A stretch of DNA of 64,000 bases from Paenibacillus pectinilyticus (GTDB taxonomy: Bacteria > Bacillota > Bacilli > Paenibacillales > NBRC-103111), in the NCBI RefSeq assembly GCF_001700435.1, contig NZ_LYPC01000023.1, positions 32,615 to 96,614 on the forward strand, in the 5' to 3' direction. Below, in pieces: positions 49,951-58,538 of the stretch. The notes under the pieces are model-generated. The model was not told the origin of the DNA. It worked only from the letters and a program-made list of their open reading frames with translations, and did not search any database. The first letter of the stretch is position 1. The number at the start of each line of letters is the position of its first letter. A program made the translations under genes and the position numbers.

Positions 49951-50784
49951 ATGAAAGAATATTTGGCAAGAAACATAAGTAGATACCGAAAGGAAAGAGG
50001 ACTTACACAGGAAGAACTTGCTCTAAAACTGGGGATTAGTTTTCAAGCAGTTTCTAAATGGGAAAATGCTCAAACCATGCCTGAAATATTACTGTTACCC
50101 GAGTTGTCTAAAACACTGATGGTGAGCATTGATAAATTAATCGGATATGTTTCTAAGGATGAACCCATATCCATTTATGAGGAAGTATATAAAATAGAGG
50201 GATATTATTGGGGAAATGAGCCCAATGCAGCTTGTTATCAGCTTTTGCAGTTGATGCCACCTAAGCAACATCTAAAACTTTTAGATATCGGATGTGGAGA
50301 AGGGAAAGATGCCGTTTTTTTTGCAAGAAATGGATATGATGTTACGGCATTTGATATATCTGATGCAGGTATTGAAAAGACCAAAAGACTTGCAGATAAA
50401 ATTGATGTGCATGTGAATGTATTTAAAGCAGATATTTTAGATTTTCGTTTGGATTCTAATTTCGACATCATTTATTCCAGTGGCGTTTTAAACTATATCA
50501 AACCCGAATACCGTAATGAGTTATTTAACAATTATAAGCAATTTACGAATTCAAATGGACTTCACTGCCTGAATGTGTTTGTAAATAAACCGTTTATTGG
50601 TCCTCCACCTGAAAAAGAGTCGAATTCTTATAAATGGCAGTCGGGTGAATTACTAGCCCATTATCATGATTGGTTAATCAAGGATACATCGGAAATTGTA
50701 TTCGATTGTAATTCGTCTGGAATTCCTCACAAGCATGCGATGACTACAGTTACTGCACAAAAAATTACTTCGTTGGCGAAATAA
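49951..50784 (+). CDS. XRE helix-turn-helix fused to a class I SAM methyltransferase
   Basis: A 277-residue two-domain protein. An N-terminal HTH_3 domain (about 3-60; RGLTQEELALKLGISFQAVSKWENAQTMPE) is followed by a Rossmann-type methyltransferase (about 80-277) with motif I LLDIGCGEGKDAVFFARNGYDVTAFDIS and FDIIYSSGVLNYI. The methyltransferase resembles TehB-like small-molecule enzymes. Such fusions may act on DNA-bound metabolism or autoregulate a detoxifying enzyme; the substrate is unknown. The start is ATG 49951, with AAGGAG 8 nt upstream. The base composition is AT-rich. Confidence 0.83.
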   Translation: MKEYLARNISRYRKERGLTQEELALKLGISFQAVSKWENAQTMPEILLLPELSKTLMVSIDKLIGYVSKDEPISIYEEVYKIEGYYWGNEPNAACYQLLQLMPPKQHLKLLDIGCGEGKDAVFFARNGYDVTAFDISDAGIEKTKRLADKIDVHVNVFKADILDFRLDSNFDIIYSSGVLNYIKPEYRNELFNNYKQFTNSNGLHCLNVFVNKPFIGPPPEKESNSYKWQSGELLAHYHDWLIKDTSEIVFDCNSSGIPHKHAMTTVTAQKITSLAK

Positions 50785-50874
50785 TAGGGAGGGCACCCTC
50801 GTGCAACAATATGAGCAAATCAGACGTTGTAATATGTAGACAGCAAAATTGAGATCTACATTGGAGTGTGTCTT

Positions 50875-51333
50875 ATGAGACGAATCACAGTTCAGCTTTT
50901 ATTGCTATTCACTTTGTGTCTAGCTCTGGTTGGTTGTGAAAGGAGTTCCCAGCAAACCGATGCTGTGGCAGGAGACAAACTCTACATCCCAGAAGGTTAC
51001 ACAAAACAACTTTCTTCATTGAAATTAACGGAAGTAGCGCCACTCCCCTATTTTTCTAAACCGTTCATTTGTGTGGCCAAAGACGCAGCCGGGCAACAAT
51101 TTGCAGTTGTATTTCAGTCAGTCGAAAAGGTTGAAACCGTAAAACTTCCTATTACTTATGAAAATATACTAAAACGAATAGTATCCGAGGGATTCGAAAT
51201 TAAAGTTGGAACACCTTCCGAGCAAAATTTACACATGTTTGAAATTAACAATAAATTATTTTGGAATTTCGCAGATGGGAAAGGGAACATATTTTTAACT
51301 CTCCAAGGTGAGGTTATAACCAGCCCATTTTAA
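50875..51333 (+). CDS. Small lipoprotein, hypothetical
   Basis: A 152-residue lipoprotein with signal helix and lipobox ALVGC. The mature part is beta-rich with no recognised domain (YIPEGYTKQLSSLKLTEVAP near its start). The start is ATG 50875, 8 nt after TTGGAG; the GTG at 50866 overlaps that site. It is followed by an unusually long perfect inverted repeat. Confidence 0.65.
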   Translation: MRRITVQLLLLFTLCLALVGCERSSQQTDAVAGDKLYIPEGYTKQLSSLKLTEVAPLPYFSKPFICVAKDAAGQQFAVVFQSVEKVETVKLPITYENILKRIVSEGFEIKVGTPSEQNLHMFEINNKLFWNFADGKGNIFLTLQGEVITSPF

Positions 51334-51358
51334 GGCACCCATCCTAACGGATAACATT

Positions 51359-51413
51359 AGTTCAAAGAAACAGGGAGCAGACCGCCGCGGTCTGCTCCCT
51401 GTTTCTTTGAACT
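51359..51413. repeat. 25-bp perfect inverted repeat (possible terminator)
   Basis: The arms 51359-51383 and 51389-51413 are exact complements (left arm contains CAGGGAGCAGACC), with a five-base GCCGC spacer that can add one more pair. No T-run follows, although the right arm is T-rich. It is far longer than the other terminators in the window. Confidence 0.85.
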
Positions 51414-51529
51414 GGCAGAGCGACTAATAACAAGCCTGGCTCAGCACGAGCTGTTTATATTCAGTCTATAAAGCTATTTTATTCTAGATAATGTCATTAG
51501 AAATATTATCGATCACGGGAGGAACGAAT

Positions 51530-52627
51530 ATGGAAAAAAATGTTCTAGTTAGCGGGGCGAGTTTTGCCGGCCTCTCAACAGCCTACTGGATGAAGAAGTT
51601 AGGCTTCAACGTGACTGTTGTTGAAATCGCAAAAGGTCTCAAAAAAGGCGGCACGCCTGTAAATATCCGTGAAAACACCGTCGATATCGTGAAACGTATG
51701 GGGCTGCTCGACCAAATCAAGTCGAACAAGATAAACATGGAATCGACAGAATTCAAAAATTCAGATGATGTCACTGAAAAAGCGGAATTACGTGAGGACC
51801 TCGCAGAAGATGAATATGAAATCGAGCGAGATGTGTTGCTAAATATGATGTTCGAGGCTGTCGAAGATGATGTCGAGTTTATTTTTGGCGATAGTATCGT
51901 GTCCTTGAAGGAAGAAAGTAACGGCGTCTACGTAACTTTCAAAGGGGGCCAAAAGCGCTCTTTTGACCTGGTTTTTGGCTGTGATGGTATTCATTCAGTC
52001 GTTAGAAAATTGTGCTTCGGCGAGGAAGCTGAGTTTTCGCATTTTCTTAAAACTTACTTCTCGATCACGATCGTGAATAACTTGTTGATCCGCGAGAATA
52101 CGACACAGATGTACAATGAGCCGGGCAAGGCAATCATGCTGAACGCTTATAATAATAAGACCGATATCGTCCTCTGTTTTTCTTCGGATCAGGAAATCCC
52201 TTATGACTATCGAAACGAAGAGCAACAGCGGAAAATCATTCTGGATCAGTTTTCTGGACTAGGCTGGCGAACGCCGGAATTGCTGGAAGAAGTGAAGAAC
52301 TCGAAAACTTTTTACTTTGATAAACTGTGCCAAATGAAAATGCCGTCATGGACAAAAGGCAGGGTAGCGCTAGTCGGTGATGCTGGATTCTGCGCCTCTC
52401 CGGCTGCTGGCATGGGTGGATCACTGGCGATAGATGGGGCAGCCGCCTTGGCGGATGCTTTTGAAAAGTGTCAGGGCAATTTCGAACTTGCATTCCAAGC
52501 ATACAATAAGAATTTCCGTCCCTTCATCGAGGAAGTACAAGCAACCGCGGAAATGATGGTAGATTTTCTTGTCCCACGAACTGAAGAAGCCATTCGCGAA
52601 AGAAATGCGCAAGCACCATCCGCGTAG
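51530..52627 (+). CDS. FAD-dependent monooxygenase
   Basis: A 365-residue group A flavoprotein. FAD motif VLVSGASFAGLSTAYWMKK is GxSxxG-like, the DG motif is FGCDGIHSVVR and the GD motif is LVGDAGFCASPAAGMGGSLAIDGAAALADAF. It resembles antibiotic-tailoring and drug-inactivating hydroxylases in layout, but no specific substrate can be assigned. The start is ATG 51530, 8 nt after GGGAGG. It is followed by a hairpin and then an AraC-GyrI regulator, which may or may not control it. Confidence 0.83.
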   Translation: MEKNVLVSGASFAGLSTAYWMKKLGFNVTVVEIAKGLKKGGTPVNIRENTVDIVKRMGLLDQIKSNKINMESTEFKNSDDVTEKAELREDLAEDEYEIERDVLLNMMFEAVEDDVEFIFGDSIVSLKEESNGVYVTFKGGQKRSFDLVFGCDGIHSVVRKLCFGEEAEFSHFLKTYFSITIVNNLLIRENTTQMYNEPGKAIMLNAYNNKTDIVLCFSSDQEIPYDYRNEEQQRKIILDQFSGLGWRTPELLEEVKNSKTFYFDKLCQMKMPSWTKGRVALVGDAGFCASPAAGMGGSLAIDGAAALADAFEKCQGNFELAFQAYNKNFRPFIEEVQATAEMMVDFLVPRTEEAIRERNAQAPSA

Positions 52628-52728
52628 AACATGCCTAGGGAGCGACAACAAGCAGGAATACAAAGAGTTTAGCCATTAGGATAAATAATTATTTATTATG
52701 CAAAAGGTATTAACGGGTAAGATAATGA

Positions 52729-52773
52729 AAAACAATGGGTAGTCTGCCGCGGCAGCTGTTCATTGTTTTTTCT
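52729..52773 (+). terminator. Intrinsic terminator with CTGCCGCGGCAG core
   Basis: AACAATG (52731-52737) pairs with CATTGTT (52761-52767). The inner palindrome CTGCCGCGGCAG is at 52744-52755, and a T-run follows. Confidence 0.85.
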
Positions 52774-52904
52774 GTTACTCTACAGCAAGTTTATCTTATG
52801 GTTCTGAGCTGAGAAAGACCCTGCAGGATTGTGCACGAAATGTCGGGAAGGGAATTACCTTCTCTGCTATTCTTTGAGTAACGAGGGGAGGCGATATCAG
52901 GATT

Positions 52905-53771
52905 ATGCTGGAGCATTTAAACAAAGCTTTAAGCTATATTGAGGAAAATCTTACTGAGCGTGTGGACTATCAGGAGGCAGCGAGAATTGCCTGCTGTTCG
53001 GAATATCATTTTACACGGATGTTCTCATTCCTTGCAGGCATTCCACTGTCAGAATACATCCGCCGGAGACGCTTAACTTTGGCAGCACTTGAGCTAAGCC
53101 ACAGTGACATCAAGATCATCGATGCTGCAATGAAATACGGATATACCTCGCCGGATTCCTTTACTAGGGCTTTCCAAAGCATGCATGGGATTACTCCATC
53201 AGATGCCCGGGTCCATGGACAGTCCCTCATAGCCTTCCCACGGATGACGTTTCAGCTGACTATTAAAGGAGGAAGTGAAATGAACTACCGAATTGAGGAC
53301 AGAGAGGCTTTTCGCATAGTGGGGATCAAAAAACGAGTGCCAATCGTATTTCAGGGAGTGAATCCGGAAATTGCATCGATGTTCGAAGGACTCACGCCAG
53401 AAATGATTCATAAGATTAAGGGCTTCTCTAATACGCAACCTTCAGGACTAATTAGTGCTTCCGCGAATTTCAGTGAAGGGCGCATGGAGGAGAAAGGAGA
53501 GCTCGATCATTACATCGGGGCGGCCACAACGGATGAAGCACGAGATGGCTTCGCCCAGCTGGAGGTGCCAGCCTCTACATGGGCTGTATTCACGGCAGTC
53601 GGCCCTTTTCCTAGTGCGCTTCAAGAGATCTGGGGACGCATTTATTCCGAATGGTTTCCGTCCTCAGAATATGAGCTAAGCGAAGGGCCTGAGATGCTCT
53701 GGAATGAGCATAAAGATGTTACATCGCCACAATTTAAAAGTGAAATATGGATACCCATTAAAAAGAAATAA
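52905..53771 (+). CDS. AraC-family regulator with GyrI-like ligand-binding domain
   Basis: A 288-residue protein. The N-terminal AraC double HTH (about 5-105) has [44 protein letters not shown] and [25 protein letters not shown]. The C-terminal GyrI-like/Rob-type effector domain (about 125-285) has [19 protein letters not shown] and [15 protein letters not shown]. Such regulators bind hydrophobic drugs and switch on resistance genes. The GAGGGGAGG is about 14 nt before the ATG, and AGGA is closer but weaker. Confidence 0.87.
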   Translation: MLEHLNKALSYIEENLTERVDYQEAARIACCSEYHFTRMFSFLAGIPLSEYIRRRRLTLAALELSHSDIKIIDAAMKYGYTSPDSFTRAFQSMHGITPSDARVHGQSLIAFPRMTFQLTIKGGSEMNYRIEDREAFRIVGIKKRVPIVFQGVNPEIASMFEGLTPEMIHKIKGFSNTQPSGLISASANFSEGRMEEKGELDHYIGAATTDEARDGFAQLEVPASTWAVFTAVGPFPSALQEIWGRIYSEWFPSSEYELSEGPEMLWNEHKDVTSPQFKSEIWIPIKKK

Positions 53772-54088
53772 GCAGTGTTTTGTTGAAGTAACGAAAAACG
53801 ATAGGTGAATTAAACAAGGAGTAGTCTGCGACAGCAGCTGCTCCTTGTTTGTATGATGAGAGGGATACTTGTAATATGTGCTAATATAGAAATGCAATGA
53901 TTTTCGTGCTTCTAATTGGATAGAGGTAAATAGACGAATCAATGATATGTAAAAACCGAAGAGGATATCTTTATCGGACTGATTTTTTTACTATTATTCG
54001 AATTAAATGGAGAATCTTTTGATGATTTCTTTGTACTTGATTAAACAAAAGCATAAGTCATACATTACACATACGGAGGGACAGCGAA
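53772..54088. other. 317-bp intergenic region with terminator and possible gene remnant
   Basis: It contains the hairpin at 53812-53850. A start-less open stretch ending at TAA 54042-54044 reads EEDIFIGLIFLLLFELNG and then ESFDDFFVLD. Its protein-like composition suggests the tail of a lost gene. No promoter is convincing. Confidence 0.4.
53812..53850 (+). terminator. Intrinsic terminator with CTGC/GCAG core
   Basis: AAACAAGGAG (53812-53821) pairs with CTCCTTGTTT (53841-53850). The inner CTGC-GACA-GCAG is at 53826-53837. It is similar in design to the hairpin at 52729. Confidence 0.85.
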
Positions 54089-54808
54089 GTGTCTAATAAT
54101 GTTGGCCAAATCAGCGAGATCTATCGTTTTCCAGTCAAATCGTTCGGGGGAGAACGGTTGGAAAGTTGCGATATTGAACAATACGGCATGCGGGGGGACC
54201 GGATTTGTTCGTTCTATGACGAAACGAAAAAGGATTGGTTCAAATATATTACCGCACGAAATATCCCCAATATGTTGAACTATCAAGCACGTTTCGTGGA
54301 CGGAGACATCGAGGTTACAAGCCCCGAAGGGCACAGCTATGGCTGGGACGAGCATTTACTCGCCGAATTGCAAAACCAGACGAAAACGCATATTACGCAA
54401 TCGCAAATGATGGCGCCGAATCCGGAAGCGAAAAACGTGCCATTGCTTTCGGTCGAAGCTGCAAGTATTTTGCTTGTGACGGACGCTTCGCTAAGAAAGC
54501 TCGAATCCATGTGGGGCAAGCCACTCGATCCGCGGCGCTTCCGAGGTAACTTCGTCTTGAAGTTGAACGACGACGCACCTAACGAAGCCGAGTGGGTCGG
54601 CAAAAGGATCGTCATTGGCGAAGTCGAGCTGCAGGCTGACAGCTTGTGCGAGCGCTGTGTCGTGATAACCATGGATCCGGACACGCAGAAGAAGGATTCT
54701 TCCTTACTCAAGCTCGTGAACCAAGAATTTGGTTTGATGTTTGGTGTATACGCCTCCGTCGTCCGGACGGGGCGAATCCGACTCGGCGATGAAGTGTCGA
54801 TTGGCTAA
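54089..54808 (+). CDS. MOSC domain protein (mARC/YiiM-like)
   Basis: A 239-residue protein. MOSC N-terminal beta-barrel (EIYRFPVKSFGGERL) is followed by the MOSC domain with DPRRFRGNFVLKL and the conserved Cys segment LCERCVVITMDPDTQKKD. MOSC proteins bind molybdenum cofactor through a Cys and reduce N-hydroxylated compounds, or deliver sulfur. No reductase partner is fused or adjacent. The start is GTG 54089, 8 nt after GGAGGG. Confidence 0.87.
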   Translation: MSNNVGQISEIYRFPVKSFGGERLESCDIEQYGMRGDRICSFYDETKKDWFKYITARNIPNMLNYQARFVDGDIEVTSPEGHSYGWDEHLLAELQNQTKTHITQSQMMAPNPEAKNVPLLSVEAASILLVTDASLRKLESMWGKPLDPRRFRGNFVLKLNDDAPNEAEWVGKRIVIGEVELQADSLCERCVVITMDPDTQKKDSSLLKLVNQEFGLMFGVYASVVRTGRIRLGDEVSIG

Positions 54809-54987
54809 TCTGAATGTTACAGGATACCCTGGCAGCCGGCCATGAAGATCGGTTGCCGTTTCCATAATTGGCCAAGGTAGCGAATCATCAAGAAATATCG
54901 ATTTTCAGTAACTGTAATTACCCATTATTTGGTATAATAGTACCCTAATCTAAATAAGCTTAACGAATCCAGGTTAGGAGTGAAGAA

Positions 54988-55467
54988 ATGAATTTCAACA
55001 AAAAGCTAATTATTTTTGTGAAGATTTGTTTATTCGTGTTCACTTTTCTGCTTGTAAGTGCATGTAGTCAAACTGAGAAACATGAAACTATTGAGGTTTT
55101 TGCAATAGAAACATTTGACGACCATCAAAATGATAAAGGATTCTTTGAACGAACGGGTTACAAAATAGTGAATGCCATAACCACTATGGAGGAAGGGAAA
55201 ACCAATGTGAAATCGGACATGAAATCTGTTGAGGATTTTTATGATATGGAAGGCAGTTATGTACAAACAGAAATAATCCATTCCTATTCAAACAAATCTA
55301 AATTGTTACTCACTGAAGAAGGAAATACCCATAAAGATAAACTTCAACAACCCTCCACAATTCTTTTATCACCTGATAATTTTAAAAATTTAAAATTAAA
55401 CAATTTGACCCAGGAAGAAAAAGATCAGGTGAAAGAACACTTGCTAGCTATTATGAAAAAGCTGTAA
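54988..55467 (+). CDS. Lipoprotein, hypothetical
   Basis: A 159-residue lipoprotein with lipobox LLVSAC. The mature part is charged and mostly polar with no recognised domain (FDDHQNDKGFFERTG near the start). It is AT-rich and Lys-rich compared with its neighbours. TTAGGAGTG lies about 8 nt before the ATG, and a TATAAT hexamer sits at 54933-54938 without a clear -35. Confidence 0.65.
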   Translation: MNFNKKLIIFVKICLFVFTFLLVSACSQTEKHETIEVFAIETFDDHQNDKGFFERTGYKIVNAITTMEEGKTNVKSDMKSVEDFYDMEGSYVQTEIIHSYSNKSKLLLTEEGNTHKDKLQQPSTILLSPDNFKNLKLNNLTQEEKDQVKEHLLAIMKKL

Positions 55468-55532
55468 GCGATAGGGTTCCTATTTGAGCACACCATTATT
55501 ATGTCAATCTGCTTATGACTGGGAGGTTTGAA

Positions 55533-55886
55533 ATGAAGGTCAAACGAATCGTCGCCAATATAAATACGAAGGATATCACGGCAGCGAAGTGTTTTTACCA
55601 GGATGTACTCGGCCTTGATTTAATGATGGATCATGGTTGGATTAGAACGTATGGTTTAAACGAGGAGATGGGCATTCAAATTAGTTTTGCCTCACAGGGT
55701 GGCTCAGAAACGTCTACGCCTGATCTATCGATTGAAGTCGATGATGTCGATGCTGCATTAGAAGAAATGAAGAGAGCTGGATTTCCGATTGAATATGGAC
55801 CTGTGAATGAACCATGGGGCGTTCGAAGATTCTATGTTCGCGACCCGTTTGGAAAGCTTATCAACATTCTTGCTCATGACCATTGA
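55533..55886 (+). CDS. VOC-family (glyoxalase/bleomycin-resistance fold) protein
   Basis: A 117-residue single VOC module: RIVANINTKDITAAKCFYQDVLGLDL, the second repeat starting DLSIEVDDVDAALEEMKRAGFPI, and the C-terminal VRRFYVRDPFGKLINIL with the usual metal-side Glu/Asp region. Members include metallo-isomerases, dioxygenases and antibiotic-binding proteins; the function here is open. The start is ATG 55533, with GGGAGG about 7 nt upstream. Confidence 0.85.
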   Translation: MKVKRIVANINTKDITAAKCFYQDVLGLDLMMDHGWIRTYGLNEEMGIQISFASQGGSETSTPDLSIEVDDVDAALEEMKRAGFPIEYGPVNEPWGVRRFYVRDPFGKLINILAHDH

Positions 55887-55973
55887 TACACTAACGGCTA
55901 ACTGCAAAGGGAAGCTGGTTTGTTCAACTAACTGGAGACTGATAGTTCAATATGACAAGGGCTGCCGGGAGGC

Positions 55974-56006
55974 AGAAGTCGACCCTCTAGGGGTCGACTT
56001 CTTTTT
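55974..56006. terminator. Bidirectional intrinsic terminator
   Basis: AGAAGTCGACCC (55974-55985) pairs perfectly with GGGTCGACTTCT (55991-56002) and is followed by T-run. It separates the convergent VOC and aminopeptidase genes. Confidence 0.92.
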
Positions 56007-56009
56007 ATT

Positions 56010-56756
56010 CTATTGCTCAGTCAAGATTTGTGGACCTTCAGCCGTGATGGCGATTGTATGCTCGTATTGGGCTGCGAGCTTGCCGTCCAGTGTCCGAGCT
56101 GTCCAGCCATCCGGATCGATTGACATGAGGTAGGTGCCTTCGGTGAGCATTGGCTCGATCGTGAACACCATGCCTTCCTTGATGCGGAGGCCTTTGCCAG
56201 GCTTGCCGACATGCATATAGTTCGGCGCCTCGTGCAGGTCCCGGCCGATGCCATGCGCGAGTAGGTCACGCACGACGCCGAATCCGTTCGATTCGGCATG
56301 CCGCTGGATCGCGCTCGTCACGTCGCCGAGCCGATTGCCGGGCTGCGCCTGCGCGATACCGAGGTCAAGGCATTCCTTCGTGACGCGCATCAGCTTCTCG
56401 GCTGTCGGCGAAATCTTCCCGACCGCATAGCTCCAGGCTGAATCGCCGAGCCAGCCGTCGAGCTCCGCGACCGTGTCGATCGTCACGATATCGCCCTCCT
56501 CAAGTGGCTTATCTTTAGGAAAGCCATGCGCAATCACGTCGTTGACGGAGGCGCAGGTCGCATATGGATAGCCCTTGTAGCCCTTCGTGTAGGGCTTGGC
56601 GCCGTGCTTCAAGATAATGTCCTCGAAGATGCGCTCAATCTCGTTCGTCGTGATTCCCGGTTTGATAAGTGGAGCGATCGTGCGATGGCATTCGGCGACC
56701 ACTTGGCATGCCTTACGGATAGCCTCGATTTCATACGTGCTTTTTAAAATGACCAT
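56010..56756 (-). CDS. map: Type I methionine aminopeptidase
   Basis: A 248-residue MetAP that removes initiator Met from nascent proteins. The metal ligands are present: VTIDTVAELDGWLGDSAWSY (two Asp), AHGIGRDLHEAP (His), FTIEPM (Glu) and YEHTIAI (Glu). The start is ATG 56756; AAGGAG overlaps the end of the upstream TetR gene about 13 nt away, so coupling is likely. Bacillales usually have a ribosomal-cluster map gene; this one, paired with TetR, is probably a second copy (YflG-like). The DNA is visibly GC-richer than its neighbours. Confidence 0.92.
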   Translation of the reverse strand: MVILKSTYEIEAIRKACQVVAECHRTIAPLIKPGITTNEIERIFEDIILKHGAKPYTKGYKGYPYATCASVNDVIAHGFPKDKPLEEGDIVTIDTVAELDGWLGDSAWSYAVGKISPTAEKLMRVTKECLDLGIAQAQPGNRLGDVTSAIQRHAESNGFGVVRDLLAHGIGRDLHEAPNYMHVGKPGKGLRIKEGMVFTIEPMLTEGTYLMSIDPDGWTARTLDGKLAAQYEHTIAITAEGPQILTEQ

Positions 56757-56763
56757 GTTCGTA

Positions 56764-57348
56764 TCACGACTCCTTCGTAATAGCTTGCATCGCGAGCTTA
56801 GCGATTCGATCGACGTCCAGCTCGGAAGTACCCGCATAGTAGTGCAGCCCACAGCAGCCGACCAGCACGGCAAGCATATGGTCGACGCTGTCGTCTTCGC
56901 GCTGGGCGATCGTTTGGAGAGGAACATACAGCCGTTCCATGAATCTTCTCTTGGTGGAGTTCCGATCCTTCTCAGGCAACCCAGAATAATGTTCCGCCGC
57001 CATTTTATAGACGAGATATGCGCGGGCGTCCGACTGCCACAGCCGGAGCAGCGCCTTGCAATACGTTAACATCTGCCTCTCATCCTGGCTGCCGTCGTAG
57101 ATGTTAGCCCATTCGGCTAGGGCTTGCTCACATCGCTCGAAGCCACTGCTCAGCACATCTTCTATTAATAAATGTCGGTTGGGGTAATAATGGTATACCG
57201 TGCCGTAACCGATCTCGGCCTCGCCGGCGACGTCGCGAATATCGAAGCTGCCGCCCGTGTGGAAGTAGGTGCGAGCCGCGGCGTCAAGGATTTGTTCACT
57301 GCGCTGCATGCGGATGAGCTCGTTTTGTTCTTTGGTACGGGGGCACAT
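56764..57348 (-). CDS. TetR-family transcriptional regulator
   Basis: A 194-residue TetR protein. The N-terminal HTH (about 12-58) is RSEQILDAAARTYFHTGGSFDIRDVAGEAEIGYGTVYHYYPNRHLL, and the ligand domain is helical. The start is ATG 57348, with AAGGAGGTG 9 nt upstream; the longer upstream frame is discarded. The gene precedes the methionine aminopeptidase gene with 7 bp between them, so both are in one transcript. The ligand is unknown. Confidence 0.88.
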   Translation of the reverse strand: MCPRTKEQNELIRMQRSEQILDAAARTYFHTGGSFDIRDVAGEAEIGYGTVYHYYPNRHLLIEDVLSSGFERCEQALAEWANIYDGSQDERQMLTYCKALLRLWQSDARAYLVYKMAAEHYSGLPEKDRNSTKRRFMERLYVPLQTIAQREDDSVDHMLAVLVGCCGLHYYAGTSELDVDRIAKLAMQAITKES

Positions 57349-57550
57349 GAACGCGTACACCTCCTTATATAGACCTGCAAATTTGTCGATATAAAAATAG
57401 TAACGCATGAGGTGGGAATATGCAAATGATCTGTTAGTTATCAGACGATAATGCACAGTCCAGCTTAGCAAGTCATAAGAATCAATCCAAGCAGAAATGT
57501 GCTAGAATATAATCATGTAGACATCCCTCATGAACAAAGGAGCACTGAAA

Positions 57551-58126
57551 ATGAGAAAACTCGTTCTATTTTTGCACGCATCACTTGACGGTTTTGTAGA
57601 AGGACCAAAAGGCGCAATGGACATTGGCTGGATTTCCTACAATGGTGAGTTAGAGAAATACGCGAAAGAAATTCTAAGTACTGCTGACACCGTCATTTGG
57701 GGACGAGGGACTTATCAATTAATGCACGGTTATTGGCCATCTGTGCCTTCGGACCCATCAGCTACAGAGTATGAACTTAATCATGCCGAGTGGATCGATA
57801 AGACAGCCAAAATCGTTTTTTCCACGACGCTGGACAAAGTTGAATGGAACAATTCCAGACTGGTGAAAGAAGATGTCGAGGAAGAGATCAAGAAGCTCAA
57901 ACAGCAGCCAGGCAAGGATATGGTCATCCTCGGCAGTCCAAGGATCGCACATCACCTTATGCAGCTTGATTTAATCGATGAGTATAAAATTACAGTTTCT
58001 CCCGTCCTGATCGGTAGCGGGTTACGGTTATTTGAAGGTCTCAAGGAGAAGGTCAATCTTAAACTTATCGAAAACAAGACCTTTGATTCTGGCGCCATAG
58101 GGCTCGTTTACCAGTCGGTTAGATGA
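57551..58126 (+). CDS. RibD C-terminal / dihydrofolate-reductase-fold protein (YyaP-like)
   Basis: A 191-residue protein. RKLVLFLHASLDGFVEGPKG opens the fold, and VIWGRGTYQLMHGYWP, KDMVILGSPRIAHHLMQLDLIDEYKITVSPVLIGSGLRLFEG follow. The last segment is typical of the RibD-C family, which uses NADPH. The physiological substrate is unknown. The start is ATG 57551 with AAAGGAGC about 8 nt upstream. It is divergent from the TetR gene, so it could be another TetR target. Confidence 0.85.
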   Translation: MRKLVLFLHASLDGFVEGPKGAMDIGWISYNGELEKYAKEILSTADTVIWGRGTYQLMHGYWPSVPSDPSATEYELNHAEWIDKTAKIVFSTTLDKVEWNNSRLVKEDVEEEIKKLKQQPGKDMVILGSPRIAHHLMQLDLIDEYKITVSPVLIGSGLRLFEGLKEKVNLKLIENKTFDSGAIGLVYQSVR

Positions 58127-58207
58127 TCTTTGTCTCCTATAAATAGATTACGCTAACGATTAATGTTTGTTGAATACTCATTTAGCGGCTTTCGGTTTAT
58201 ATACTAT

Positions 58208-58260
58208 AACAGCGGCAGTCTAGGACATTCTTCTCTCGTCCTAGATTTGCTGCTGTTTTT
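58208..58260 (+). terminator. Long intrinsic terminator
   Basis: AACAGC and GCTGTT outer arms, with CTAGGAC (58220-58226) pairing with GTCCTAG (58238-58244) inside, followed by TTTTT. Confidence 0.85.
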
Positions 58261-58487
58261 GTATTTAAAGAATTACAGTTCTTCTATAAGCGTCCTAGTT
58301 ATTTGAAAATTTACCTTCGATTATCATATATCTCGATGATAATCATTAGCTCAGAAAATGGAAAATATGAGCAAATGATTGTTTCGGAACTGCATTCGAG
58401 GCTGTTAAGCTGAGGGTGTTCGAAAGATGGAGTCGATTTTGGGCTGAGATGAGAAGAAGGGGGGATAAAGTAAATTCGCAAGTGTTT

Positions 58488-58501
58488 TGTAAGCGGTTTC
58501 G
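58488..58501. promoter_or_regulatory. cre box (CcpA catabolite-repression site)
   Basis: TGTAAGCGGTTTCG matches the Bacillus cre consensus TGWAANCGNTNWCA at 13 of 14 positions and lies 38 bp upstream of the pectate lyase start codon. In this position CcpA would block transcription of a secreted plant-wall enzyme when preferred sugars are present. Confidence 0.75.
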
Positions 58502-58538
58502 AAGGCGCAACTACCACTTAAATGCGGGAGGAATTAGA

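Larger units (their letters stand above)
58127..58538. other. 412-bp intergenic region upstream of the pectate lyase
   Basis: It contains the terminator (58208-58260) and the cre box (58488-58501). An open frame in the pectate-lyase phase runs back to 58416 without a ribosome site and is probably untranslated. I see no unambiguous -35/-10 pair. Confidence 0.6.

Noticed and set aside
51530..52627. Calling the monooxygenase a TetX tetracycline-inactivating enzyme
   Set aside because: The FAD, DG and GD motifs are shared by the whole group A family; nothing specific to TetX could be seen.
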